Shown here piece by piece: positions 52,183-58,772 of a stretch of 58,772 nucleotides of DNA (positions within the stretch are counted from its first letter, which is position 1; every line of letters begins with the position of its first letter). The stretch spans positions 1 to 58,772 of the forward strand of contig URFM01000017.1 of the NCBI GenBank assembly GCA_900547035.1, read 5' to 3'. The notes beneath the pieces were generated by a model. It saw nothing but the letters and a program-made list of their open reading frames with translations, ran no database searches and had not been told where the DNA came from. The stretch is from an uncultured Clostridium sp. GTDB lineage: Bacteria > Bacillota > Clostridia > Lachnospirales > Lachnospiraceae. The translations under genes were made by a program, and so were the position numbers.

Positions 52183-53067
52183 ATGCGGACTATGCATTCA
52201 TTTCTTCGCACACGATTCCTGTTTAAGCAGGTTCGAAAGGGCAGGATAGCCGCTCTTGCTGCGGGAACAGCAGCGGCAGTTGCTCTGGCCTTTCCTTCCA
52301 TGGGCTTTGGAGGAAATGTCAGGGAAGCGGCAGCAGTTCGGACTGTGCAGAAGGAGCCGGAAAAGCCGGTGAAAACTGCTTCATCCAGGGCAGCAGGCAC
52401 GGCCTTTCTGATGGCAGGCGAAGAAATCAGGTTTGTTACAGAAGCAAAAGTACAAATCGAACTTTTAAATCAGAACAGTACGGCAAAGATTTTCAGCGGA
52501 CAGCTTTTGGCCCAGAGGATCCGTCAGCAGCAGGAAGAAGAGCGGCTGAAGCAGGAACGGGCCGAGGCGGCCAGGCAGGAGCGGCTGAGGCGGCAGCAGG
52601 AAGAAGAAAAACGCCGTCAGGAAGAACAGGCGAGGAAAGAAGCCGAGGAAGCAGCGCAGAAGGCCGAGGAAGAGAGACGGGCAGCCAGAAGGATTCCATG
52701 CAGCGAGGAGGACTATCAGGTCCTTTTACGAATTGTTCAGGCGGAAGCAGGCATTTGTGATGAAAAGGGGAAGATTCTGGTGGCAAATGTGATTATTAAC
52801 CGGGTTCTTTCCGATGAGTTTCCGGACAGTGTCCGGGATGTGGTTTACGAACCCTCACAGTTTCAGCCGGTATCCACCGGTTCCATTAATTCCGTCCAGG
52901 TGACGGACGAAACCATCCGGTGCGTGGACCGGGCGCTGGCAGGAGAGGATTACTCTCAGGGGGCCTTGTATTTTATGAACCGGAGAGCATCCGGCAGCTC
53001 TGCCTCCTGGTTTGATCGTCATTTGAATTATCTTTTTGCTCATGACGGCCACGAATTTTTTAGATGA
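52183..53067 (+). CDS. Secreted cell-wall hydrolase, SleB/CwlJ (Hydrolase_2) family
   Basis: A 294-residue protein. The N-terminus has a long basic region and hydrophobic signal/anchor (IAALAAGTAAAVALAFPSMG, about 22-41). A charged coiled coil of Glu/Arg/Gln repeats follows (about 110-168), then the catalytic domain EEDYQVLLRIVQAEAG (Glu, about 190) with ILVANVIINRVLSDEFP, PSQFQPV and the C-terminal YLFAHDGHEFF. Family members cleave peptidoglycan, in spores or during growth. GAGGAGTATGT precedes ATG 52183. The strong promoter suggests vegetative expression. Confidence 0.9.
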   Translation: MRTMHSFLRTRFLFKQVRKGRIAALAAGTAAAVALAFPSMGFGGNVREAAAVRTVQKEPEKPVKTASSRAAGTAFLMAGEEIRFVTEAKVQIELLNQNSTAKIFSGQLLAQRIRQQQEEERLKQERAEAARQERLRRQQEEEKRRQEEQARKEAEEAAQKAEEERRAARRIPCSEEDYQVLLRIVQAEAGICDEKGKILVANVIINRVLSDEFPDSVRDVVYEPSQFQPVSTGSINSVQVTDETIRCVDRALAGEDYSQGALYFMNRRASGSSASWFDRHLNYLFAHDGHEFFR

Positions 53068-53126
53068 CTGCCCTTTGAAACGGATTCTGTTTTCAGATAA
53101 AACTTAAAAAATCTTAAGACTTCTCG

Positions 53127-53155
53127 TTGACTTTTTAACGATATAATGAGATAAT
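53127..53155 (+). promoter_or_regulatory. Promoter of pckA
   Basis: TTGACT (53127-53132), 17 bases, GATAAT (53150-53155); ATG at 53228 with AGAGGAGGC. Confidence 0.75.
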
Positions 53156-53227
53156 AGATTCAAGTTTCGGTTTAACAGGACATGCCAAAACTTTACACTA
53201 CTTAATCTCAAGAGGAGGCAGAAAGAT

Positions 53228-54826
53228 ATGGAAACATATGGTCTGGAAAAGCTGGGTATCATCAGCCCGGCAGCGGTTTACCGTAATTTAACTCCGGCTC
53301 AGTTGACGGAGGCTGCTCTGCGCAGAAAAGAGGGAACTTTAAGCAACAAGGGAGCTCTGGTGGTTACTACAGGAAAGTACACCGGTCGTTCTCCGGAGGA
53401 TAAATTTATTGTCGACACCCCCACCATTCATGATCAGATTGCATGGGGAAAAGTAAACCGTCCCATTGAGAAGGCAAAATTTGACGCGATCAAGTCCAAG
53501 ATGGTGGCATATCTTCAGAATCGGGAGATTTTTATTTTCGACGGCATGGCAGGAGCAGATCCCGCCTGCACCAAGAAGTTTCGTATTGTAAATGAGCTGG
53601 CAAGCCAGAACCTGTTTATTCACCAGCTGCTGATTCGTCCTACGGCAGAAGAGCTGGCAAACTACGGAGAGGCTGATTTCACAATTATTGCGGCTCCGGG
53701 CTTTAAGTGTATTCCCGAGATTGACGGCGTGCATTCCGAAGCGGCTATCCTGGTAGATTACGAGGCGAAGCTGGTTCTGATTGCAGGCTCTCAATATGCA
53801 GGAGAAATTAAGAAGAGCGTATTCTCTGTTATGAACTTCCTGATGCCTCAGGAGAACGTGCTGCCTATGCACTGCTCCGCGAATATGGATCCTGAGACCG
53901 GCGACACCGCTGTATTCTTCGGACTTTCCGGCACCGGTAAGACCACCCTTTCCGCAGATCCCAACCGCCGTCTGATTGGTGATGACGAGCATGGCTGGTC
54001 TGAACACGGAATCTTTAACTTCGAGGGCGGCTGTTATGCGAAGTGCATTAATCTGGATCCCGAGGGAGAGCCAGATATCTACAATGCCATCAAGTTCGGC
54101 AGCCTGGTAGAAAACGTGGTGATGGATCCTGAAACCAGAGAGTTTGACTTCTTTGACGGAAGCCTGACTGAGAATACCAGAGTGGGATATCCCATTGATT
54201 ATATCCCCAACGCTCAGATACCGGGCGTAGGCGGAATCCCCAAGGTTGTAATCTTCCTGACTGCGGATGCCTTCGGCGTTCTGCCTCCCATCAGCCGTCT
54301 GGACGAGAATGCGGCCATGTATCATTTTGTAACCGGATTTACTTCTAAGCTTGCAGGAACCGAGCGCGGTGTTAAGGAGCCTCAGCCCACTTTCTCCACG
54401 TTGTTCGGCGAGCCCTTTATGCCTATGGATCCTTCCGTATATGCCAATATGCTGGGAGAGAAAATTGAGAAGTACAATACCAAGGTTTATCTGGTAAATA
54501 CCGGATGGACCGGCGGCCCTGCTTCCGGCGACGGCAAGCTGGGAAGCCGTATGAAATTAAAATATACCCGCGCCATGGTAACTGCCGCTCTCAACGGCTC
54601 TCTGGAGAATGTGGAGTACAAGCATGACGATGTGTTCAATCTGGATGTGCCTCAGAGCTGCCCGGATGTACCCGATGAGATCATGAACCCCAGAGATACC
54701 TGGGAGGACAAGGCAGCCTACGATGTACAGGCTAAGAAGCTGGCTAAGATGTTCGCAGACAACTTTGCTAAGAAGTATCCCAACATGCCTAAGCATATTG
54801 CGGAAGCTGGTCCCAAGGGAGAATAA
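53228..54826 (+). CDS. pckA: Phosphoenolpyruvate carboxykinase (ATP)
   Basis: Interconverts oxaloacetate plus ATP and PEP, CO2 plus ADP. In fermenters it often runs toward oxaloacetate. The 532 residues show TGKYTGRSPEDKFIVD (about 48-63), the kinase P-loop GLSGTGKTTLSADP (about 238-251), the metal/nucleotide motif DDEHGWSEHG (about 258-267) and NTGWTGG (about 428). No near homology to GTP-type enzymes. Own promoter and terminator, so a single-gene unit. Confidence 0.97.
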   Translation: METYGLEKLGIISPAAVYRNLTPAQLTEAALRRKEGTLSNKGALVVTTGKYTGRSPEDKFIVDTPTIHDQIAWGKVNRPIEKAKFDAIKSKMVAYLQNREIFIFDGMAGADPACTKKFRIVNELASQNLFIHQLLIRPTAEELANYGEADFTIIAAPGFKCIPEIDGVHSEAAILVDYEAKLVLIAGSQYAGEIKKSVFSVMNFLMPQENVLPMHCSANMDPETGDTAVFFGLSGTGKTTLSADPNRRLIGDDEHGWSEHGIFNFEGGCYAKCINLDPEGEPDIYNAIKFGSLVENVVMDPETREFDFFDGSLTENTRVGYPIDYIPNAQIPGVGGIPKVVIFLTADAFGVLPPISRLDENAAMYHFVTGFTSKLAGTERGVKEPQPTFSTLFGEPFMPMDPSVYANMLGEKIEKYNTKVYLVNTGWTGGPASGDGKLGSRMKLKYTRAMVTAALNGSLENVEYKHDDVFNLDVPQSCPDVPDEIMNPRDTWEDKAAYDVQAKKLAKMFADNFAKKYPNMPKHIAEAGPKGE

Positions 54827-54873
54827 TCCGGGGAAGAAGTTTCCGACGGCAGAAATCGATCAATAACGTCAAT

Positions 54874-54916
54874 AAAAAAGATCCCGCAGCGGTTTGGGCA
54901 GCGGGATCTTTTTTTT
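54874..54916. terminator. Terminator between pckA and trkH
   Basis: AAAAAAGATCCCGC (54874-54887) pairs with GCGGGATCTTTTTTTT (54901-54916). Works in both directions for converging genes. Confidence 0.95.
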
Positions 54917-54983
54917 AGATGTGCAAAGAGGATTTTTACGTTCAGGACAGCTGCTGTTTTTGCTGCCCTGAATTGCCGAGGGG

Positions 54984-56423
54984 TCAGAATTTTTTCCATG
55001 TGTCTCTTAAAAAAAGAAGCAGCAGAGGGAAGAGCTCCAGGCGCCCGGCCAGCATGTCAAAGGTGAGCACCATCTTGGATGGGTTGGAGAGGAAGGCAAA
55101 GTTGGAAGCAGGTCCGGCCAGCTCCAGTCCCGGACCAATGTTATTAAAGGTAGCCGCTACGGCAGTGAAGTTGGTTACCAGATCGAACTCATCCAGGGAC
55201 AGCAACAGCACTGAGAAGGCGAAGATGATCACATAGGTGATAACAAACACATTGGTAGAACGAAGAACCTCGTGCTCTACCGGCTTTCCGTCCATCTTGA
55301 TCATTTTTACGCTTTGAGGGTGAAGGTACTGGTGCAGTTCTTTTTTGATGGTTTTTAAAAGAATTACGAACCGGGACACTTTCATGCCGCCTCCGGTGCT
55401 TCCGGCGCAGGAGCCGGTAAACATCAGCATCACCAGAATTGTCTTGGAGAAGGAGGGCCATTGGTTAAAGTCCGTGGTGGCGTATCCGGTGGTGGTGATG
55501 ATGGAGCCTACCTGGAAAGCAGCCTGCTGTACGGCGGCAGCCGTGCTGCTGTAGATATCCTGCAGATCCCAGGTGATCAGCAGAATGGCTGCCGCAATGA
55601 TTCCGAAATACCAGCGGACCTCCTCCATCTTAAAGGCGGAGAGAGAGCGGCGGATAAACAGCAGAAAATAGAAGCTGAAGTTGACTCCAAACAGTATCAT
55701 GAAGATGGTTACTACTACCTGACAGTAAACGGAGTAGCTTGCCATGCTGTCATTTTTAATGCCGAATCCTCCGGTTCCGGCGGAGCCAAAGGTAATGGTA
55801 AGGGCATCAAAGAGGGGCATATCCCCTAAAAGCAGCAGGAGGATCTGAATTAAAGTCATGGCCAGATAAAGCTTATAGAGTATCTTGGCGGTAGAACGGG
55901 CCTTGGGAACCAGACGGCTGACAGAAGGTCCCGGGCTCTCTGCCCGCATGAGATTCATCTGTATATTTCCGGCGGAGGGCAGCAGGGCGATGAGAAATAC
56001 CAGAACGCCCATGCCGCCAATCCAGTGGGTAAAACTTCTCCAGAATACGATGCATCTGGGGACGATTTCAATATCCGTAATGACGCTGGAACCGGTGGTG
56101 GTGAAGCCGGAAACGGTTTCAAACATGGCGTCCACCGGATTGGACAGTACTCCGCTGAATATAAAGGGCAGGGAGCCCATAAAACTCATGATGATCCAGC
56201 TGAGAGCGGCAGTGACGCAGCCTTCCTTGGCATAATAATTTCGATTAGCCGGTTTTCGTATGGTCAAAGGGATGCCGATGAGAAGGCAGAGCCCCATGGA
56301 CAGAAGCAGGCAAATCAATTCCTGCTCTCCGTAAATCACGGCGGTGATGCAGGCCGGAACCATGAAAATGGCTTCCAAATTCAAAACCCAGCCGATGATA
56401 TAGGCAATCATTCGATAGTTCAT
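54984..56423 (-). CDS. trkH: TrkH/KtrB-family potassium uptake channel subunit
   Basis: A 479-residue K+ translocating subunit with four pore-loop repeats. Filter glycines are seen in SGFTTTGSSVITD (about 106-118), FGSAGTGGFGIKND (about 215-228), TGSCAGSTGGGMKVSR (about 330-345) and NNIGPGLELAGP (about 437-448). It is gated by the TrkA protein encoded just upstream with a 15-base gap. The N-terminal part is hydrophobic throughout, with about ten helices. Confidence 0.95.
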   Translation of the reverse strand: MNYRMIAYIIGWVLNLEAIFMVPACITAVIYGEQELICLLLSMGLCLLIGIPLTIRKPANRNYYAKEGCVTAALSWIIMSFMGSLPFIFSGVLSNPVDAMFETVSGFTTTGSSVITDIEIVPRCIVFWRSFTHWIGGMGVLVFLIALLPSAGNIQMNLMRAESPGPSVSRLVPKARSTAKILYKLYLAMTLIQILLLLLGDMPLFDALTITFGSAGTGGFGIKNDSMASYSVYCQVVVTIFMILFGVNFSFYFLLFIRRSLSAFKMEEVRWYFGIIAAAILLITWDLQDIYSSTAAAVQQAAFQVGSIITTTGYATTDFNQWPSFSKTILVMLMFTGSCAGSTGGGMKVSRFVILLKTIKKELHQYLHPQSVKMIKMDGKPVEHEVLRSTNVFVITYVIIFAFSVLLLSLDEFDLVTNFTAVAATFNNIGPGLELAGPASNFAFLSNPSKMVLTFDMLAGRLELFPLLLLFLRDTWKKF

Positions 56424-56438
56424 TTTTTAAATCCCCCG

Positions 56439-57794
56439 TTATTTCAGAATATCCCGGATGTCCTGGAGACCTACCTGAGTGGTAACGATAATCACCGTAT
56501 CCCCTACCTGGATGGAATCGTGGCCTCTGGGGATAAATACGCGCTCCCTGCGATGAATGCAGCCAATTAACAGGTTGTCCTTCAGATTCAGTTCCATCAG
56601 AGGGGTGTCTGTTACCGGGGATTCTTCATGGATGGCGAACTCCAGAGCCTCGGCCCGGTCGTCCAAAATCTGGTACAAGGTCTCTACATTGCTTCCAATG
56701 GTATTCTGCATGGCCCGGACATATTGAAGAATGTAGTCGGCGGTGAGGTATTTGGGGTAAACGACGCTTCCGATGTCCAGACGTTCGATAATCTCATCAA
56801 AGGCCAGCCGGTTTACCTTGGTTACCAGTTTTGCGGAGGACTGATCTTTGGCAAAAAGAGCAAGCATCAGGTTTTCCTCATCCATATTGGTCAGGGAAAC
56901 AAAGCCCTCTGCAGTACAAAGTCCTTCTTCCAAAAGAAGCTTTCGGTCGGTCCCATCTCCGCAGATGATCGTGGCATGGGGGAGTTCCTGACTGAGAAGC
57001 TCGCAGCGGGCCGGGTCTTTTTCTACGATGCGTACCGGAATCTTCATGGACAGGAGTTCTTTGGCCAGATAGAAAGCGATCGTACCTCCGCCAACAATCA
57101 TGCAGTTGCGGACCTGGTTGGTTTTCAGGCCGATGGTCTGGAAGAAATTAGCCGCGTTCTGAGGCGAGGCGATGATGGAAACCAAATCTCCGTCCTTTAA
57201 AATGAAATCACCGTTGGGTATGTAGACATTGTCCTCTCGCTCTACGGCGGCTACCAATATATTGCTCTTTAACGTGTTCTGAAGCGCGGATACAGCCAGC
57301 TGGTCCAGTTTAAACTGGGGGCGGATCTTGAATTTCAGAAGTTCCACCCGTCCTTTGGCAAAGGTATCTATTTTGATGGCAGAGGGGAAACGCAGCAGAC
57401 GGGCAATCTCCGTGGCGGCGGTCAGTTCCGGATTAATGGTCATGGAAACACCCAGCCGTTCCTTGATAAAATTGATTTCCTTACTGTAGACGGGGTTGCG
57501 CACCCGGGCGATGGTACTGCATTTTCCGGCTTTTTTGGCAATCAGGCAGCAGAGCAGATTCAGTTCATCGGAACCGGTGACCGCGATTAAAATATCCGCT
57601 TCATTGACTCCGGCCTCCATCTGAGCCTGAATGCTGGCGCCATTGCCGACAATCCGCATGGCATCGATATTTTCCGGTATATCCTGCATGCGCTTGGCAG
57701 AAGCATCCATAATGACAACATCATGATTTTCCTGGCACAGCTGCTCTGCCAGGGTAATTCCAACCTTACCGCAGCCGATGATGATACATTTCAT
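56439..57794 (-). CDS. trkA: TrkA potassium uptake regulatory protein (two RCK domains)
   Basis: A 451-residue cytoplasmic gating subunit. Two NAD-binding halves: CIIIGCGKVGITLAEQLC (about 3-20) and CMIVGGGTIAFYLAKELL (about 230-247), each followed by an RCK-C (TrkA-C) domain ending in GDLVSIIAS and GDTVIIVTT. It binds NADH or ATP/ADP and opens the TrkH channel. First gene of the trkAH operon. Confidence 0.95.
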   Translation of the reverse strand: MKCIIIGCGKVGITLAEQLCQENHDVVIMDASAKRMQDIPENIDAMRIVGNGASIQAQMEAGVNEADILIAVTGSDELNLLCCLIAKKAGKCSTIARVRNPVYSKEINFIKERLGVSMTINPELTAATEIARLLRFPSAIKIDTFAKGRVELLKFKIRPQFKLDQLAVSALQNTLKSNILVAAVEREDNVYIPNGDFILKDGDLVSIIASPQNAANFFQTIGLKTNQVRNCMIVGGGTIAFYLAKELLSMKIPVRIVEKDPARCELLSQELPHATIICGDGTDRKLLLEEGLCTAEGFVSLTNMDEENLMLALFAKDQSSAKLVTKVNRLAFDEIIERLDIGSVVYPKYLTADYILQYVRAMQNTIGSNVETLYQILDDRAEALEFAIHEESPVTDTPLMELNLKDNLLIGCIHRRERVFIPRGHDSIQVGDTVIIVTTQVGLQDIRDILK

Positions 57795-57828
57795 ACAATA
57801 AGCCTCCCTAACTAAAATTATACGTCAT

Positions 57829-57856
57829 CTTATATATGAAGAAAAGACTTTGTCAA
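57829..57856 (-). promoter_or_regulatory. Predicted promoter of trkA-trkH
   Basis: On the minus strand TTGACA (57856-57851), 16 bases, TATAAG (57834-57829). Confidence 0.68.
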
Positions 57857-57869
57857 GAAAAAAGCGTAA

Positions 57870-57904
57870 TAAAAAATGGAGACGAGCAGAATCTGCCCAT
57901 CTCC
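57870..57904 (-). terminator. Terminator of the 47-codon gene
   Basis: On the minus strand GGAGATGGGCAG pairs with CTGCTCGTCTCC through wobble pairs and runs into T6. Confidence 0.75.
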
Positions 57905-57915
57905 AGCCAGACGAA

Positions 57916-58059
57916 TTACAGGAGTTCGGTCTGGACTGCCGCGGCGGCTTCACTGAAATCCTGTAAGGATTCATCTCCTGCTGTGGCATTGAACAGAACC
58001 AAAATGGCCGCCAGAGAAAACCAGGCGGCAATTCCCGCAAACCTGCGCAACTTCCTCAT
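57916..58059 (-). CDS. Small membrane or secreted peptide of 47 residues
   Basis: A short frame with good signals: ATG 58059 preceded by GGGAGGAAAGAAG, TAA at 57916, then a rho-independent terminator. The product begins basic (MRKLRRF), has one hydrophobic segment (AGIAAWFSLAAILVLFNA, about 8-25), and ends in an acidic tail (DESLQDFSEAAAAVQTEL). No family recognised. A single-span peptide or a cleaved signal with a 22-residue released tail are both possible. Confidence 0.6.
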   Translation of the reverse strand: MRKLRRFAGIAAWFSLAAILVLFNATAGDESLQDFSEAAAAVQTELL

Positions 58060-58113
58060 CTTCTTTCCTCCCTGACCGCGCTGCCGCGGTCTGATTGACT
58101 AAAAGTCAGTTGT

Positions 58114-58148
58114 AAAAAGGCGAAAACCTGAATGAGGTCTTCGCCTTT
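58114..58148 (-). terminator. Terminator of the tRNA-Ala remnant
   Basis: AAAGGCGAA pairs with TTCGCCTTTTT on the minus strand, five bases past the tRNA 3' end. Confidence 0.85.
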
Positions 58149-58153
58149 AACAG

Positions 58154-58209
58154 TGGAGCATACGGGACTTGAACCCGTGGCCTCCACACTGCCAGTGTGG
58201 CGCGCTCCC
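58154..58209 (-). tRNA. tRNA-Ala(GGC) 3' portion; probable attachment site
   Basis: Read on the minus strand, this 56-base segment has the end of the D arm, a perfect anticodon arm (CCACA-CTGGCAG-TGTGG, anticodon GGC), a variable loop, the T arm (ACGGG-TTCAAGT-CCCGT), and the acceptor 3' strand ATGCTCC plus A, with CCA not encoded. U70 is right for alanine. The 5' side beyond 58209 does not supply a D-stem partner, so the gene is incomplete at its 5' end. Such 3' tRNA fragments mark integration sites. Confidence 0.7.
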
Positions 58210-58387
58210 GGTTAGATCGGTTACATACCCCTCTAAATCGGGCCAATAGAGCGTTCAATACGCGGGACACCCCACCAAAAGCCGCAAAACCATCGGCGTT
58301 TTTCTTGAAATTCATTATAGCTGGGGCCAGACCGCATATCAATACTAAATTTGAAAACAAGCTCGATACCGCAATTCCCTTTTCGCA

Positions 58388-58396
58388 TGGTATAAT
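58388..58396 (+). promoter_or_regulatory. Extended -10 promoter
   Basis: TGG directly followed by TATAAT (58391-58396), 34 bases before the start of the small gene; no good -35 box. Confidence 0.6.
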
Positions 58397-58429
58397 TTCC
58401 TTGTTCCATAGCGAAAGGGGGTGTTGAGT

Positions 58430-58606
58430 ATGGAGAAAGAATATATAGCTGGTGAGCCGCAAAGATATGAGATCGGCAATCGCGTTTTTATCGTGGAGCC
58501 CCGTTATGATAAAAACGGTGAAAGTATGTCGGACATCCTGTTAAAGCTGATGATGGCCGATGTCGATGAAAAAATGTGGAACGAAGGCCACCGCGAAAAA
58601 ATCTAA
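58430..58606 (+). CDS. Small TnpW-like protein of a putative integrative element
   Basis: A 58-residue product from ATG 58430, with GAAAGGGGG upstream. The pattern YEIGNRVFIVEPRYDKNG, then ESMSDILLKLMMAD resembles transposon-encoded TnpW proteins of Tn4451-like elements, small proteins of unknown function found near the recombinase gene. The match is by eye and partial. It lies just inside the tRNA-Ala fragment, which supports mobile-element origin. Confidence 0.5.
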   Translation: MEKEYIAGEPQRYEIGNRVFIVEPRYDKNGESMSDILLKLMMADVDEKMWNEGHREKI

Positions 58607-58671
58607 TCTAAAATTAAATCCGAGTTGTCAAGCAAGGTATTTATTCTAAAACAATTTCATATTGAGCATTA

Positions 58672-58703
58672 CGCCGCCCGAGTGAGACTATGGGCGGCGT
58701 TTT
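58672..58703 (+). terminator. Terminator after the TnpW-like gene
   Basis: CGCCGCCC (58672-58679) pairs with GGGCGGCG (58692-58699), then T4. Confidence 0.8.
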
Positions 58704-58742
58704 CATACACCACAACTTGAAAGGAGGAGTCCCTTATCTGCT

Positions 58743-58766
58743 GCCAGCCATCGGGCTGGCTTTTTT
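58743..58766 (+). terminator. Second terminator-like hairpin near the right edge
   Basis: GCCAGCC (58743-58749) pairs with GGCTGGC (58754-58760), followed by T6. It lies just after an AAAGGAGG site with no start codon in view, so it may be a leader terminator for a gene beyond the edge. Confidence 0.72.
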
Positions 58767-58772
58767 CATTTC

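Noticed and set aside
58154..58231. Complete tRNA-Ala of 78 bases, since GGGGTAT at the far end can pair with ATGCTCC including G3-U70
   Set aside because: The D region would be 24 bases with no proper D stem; a 3' fragment with a chance or selected complementary heptamer is more likely.
1..58772. CRISPR array or insertion sequence
   Set aside because: No regularly spaced direct repeats and no transposase gene were found anywhere in the window.

Overview
The window looks like a chromosomal segment of a Gram-positive, anaerobic gut Clostridia, most likely family Lachnospiraceae. The basis is inference from gene content and style: strong GGAGG ribosome sites, a six-gene Rnf complex, NfnAB, AddAB instead of RecBCD, an FprA/rubredoxin fusion, a GGGtGRT protein next to a NifU-like scaffold, ATP-type PEP carboxykinase and a SleB-type wall hydrolase. 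No 16S rRNA is present, so species cannot be named.

Left part (1-10.4 kb): a two-component pair on the minus strand (kinase cut by the window edge, response regulator with an in-frame internal loss) lies divergent to a plus-strand efflux operon: TetR regulator, membrane fusion protein, RND permease, two TolC-like proteins and a small secreted protein with a wall-binding repeat. It is followed by accessory DNA: a RelB/YoeB toxin-antitoxin pair, a damaged DUF3791/DUF3990 module, and a 107-bp nested palindrome.

Middle (10.4-41.4 kb): addB-addA, a DUF1016-type nuclease of foreign appearance, a ThyX-like gene overlapping folA, and nfnAB. Then come a MATE exporter, a SorC regulator with a PrpF-family isomerase, a MarR regulator divergent from a decayed hydrolase and an APC permease, and a flavodiiron-flavin reductase-rubredoxin fusion. 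A possible structured RNA with its own terminator follows, next to the GGGtGRT/Fe-S scaffold pair. After that are a membrane GGDEF protein with an ECF-S-like sensor, a two-gene OpuC-type osmoprotectant ABC transporter, a DUF1576 membrane protein, aroD, nrdR, a YqeG phosphatase and efp.

Right part (41.4-58.8 kb): argS, a SWIM-SNF2 helicase, the rnfCDGEAB operon with an excellent promoter, a wall hydrolase with a possible attenuating leader, pckA, and trkA-trkH for potassium uptake. A 47-codon membrane peptide and the 3' part of a tRNA-Ala(GGC) gene follow. The tRNA fragment, its own terminator still attached, appears to be the attachment site of an integrative element that continues past the right edge; the first small gene inside it is TnpW-like.

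How the genes fit together: Rnf (ferredoxin:NAD+, ion pumping) and Nfn (ferredoxin/NADH/NADPH) are the two redox hubs of a fermenting anaerobe. The flavodiiron fusion detoxifies O2 or NO. OpuC and Trk handle osmotic stress and potassium.
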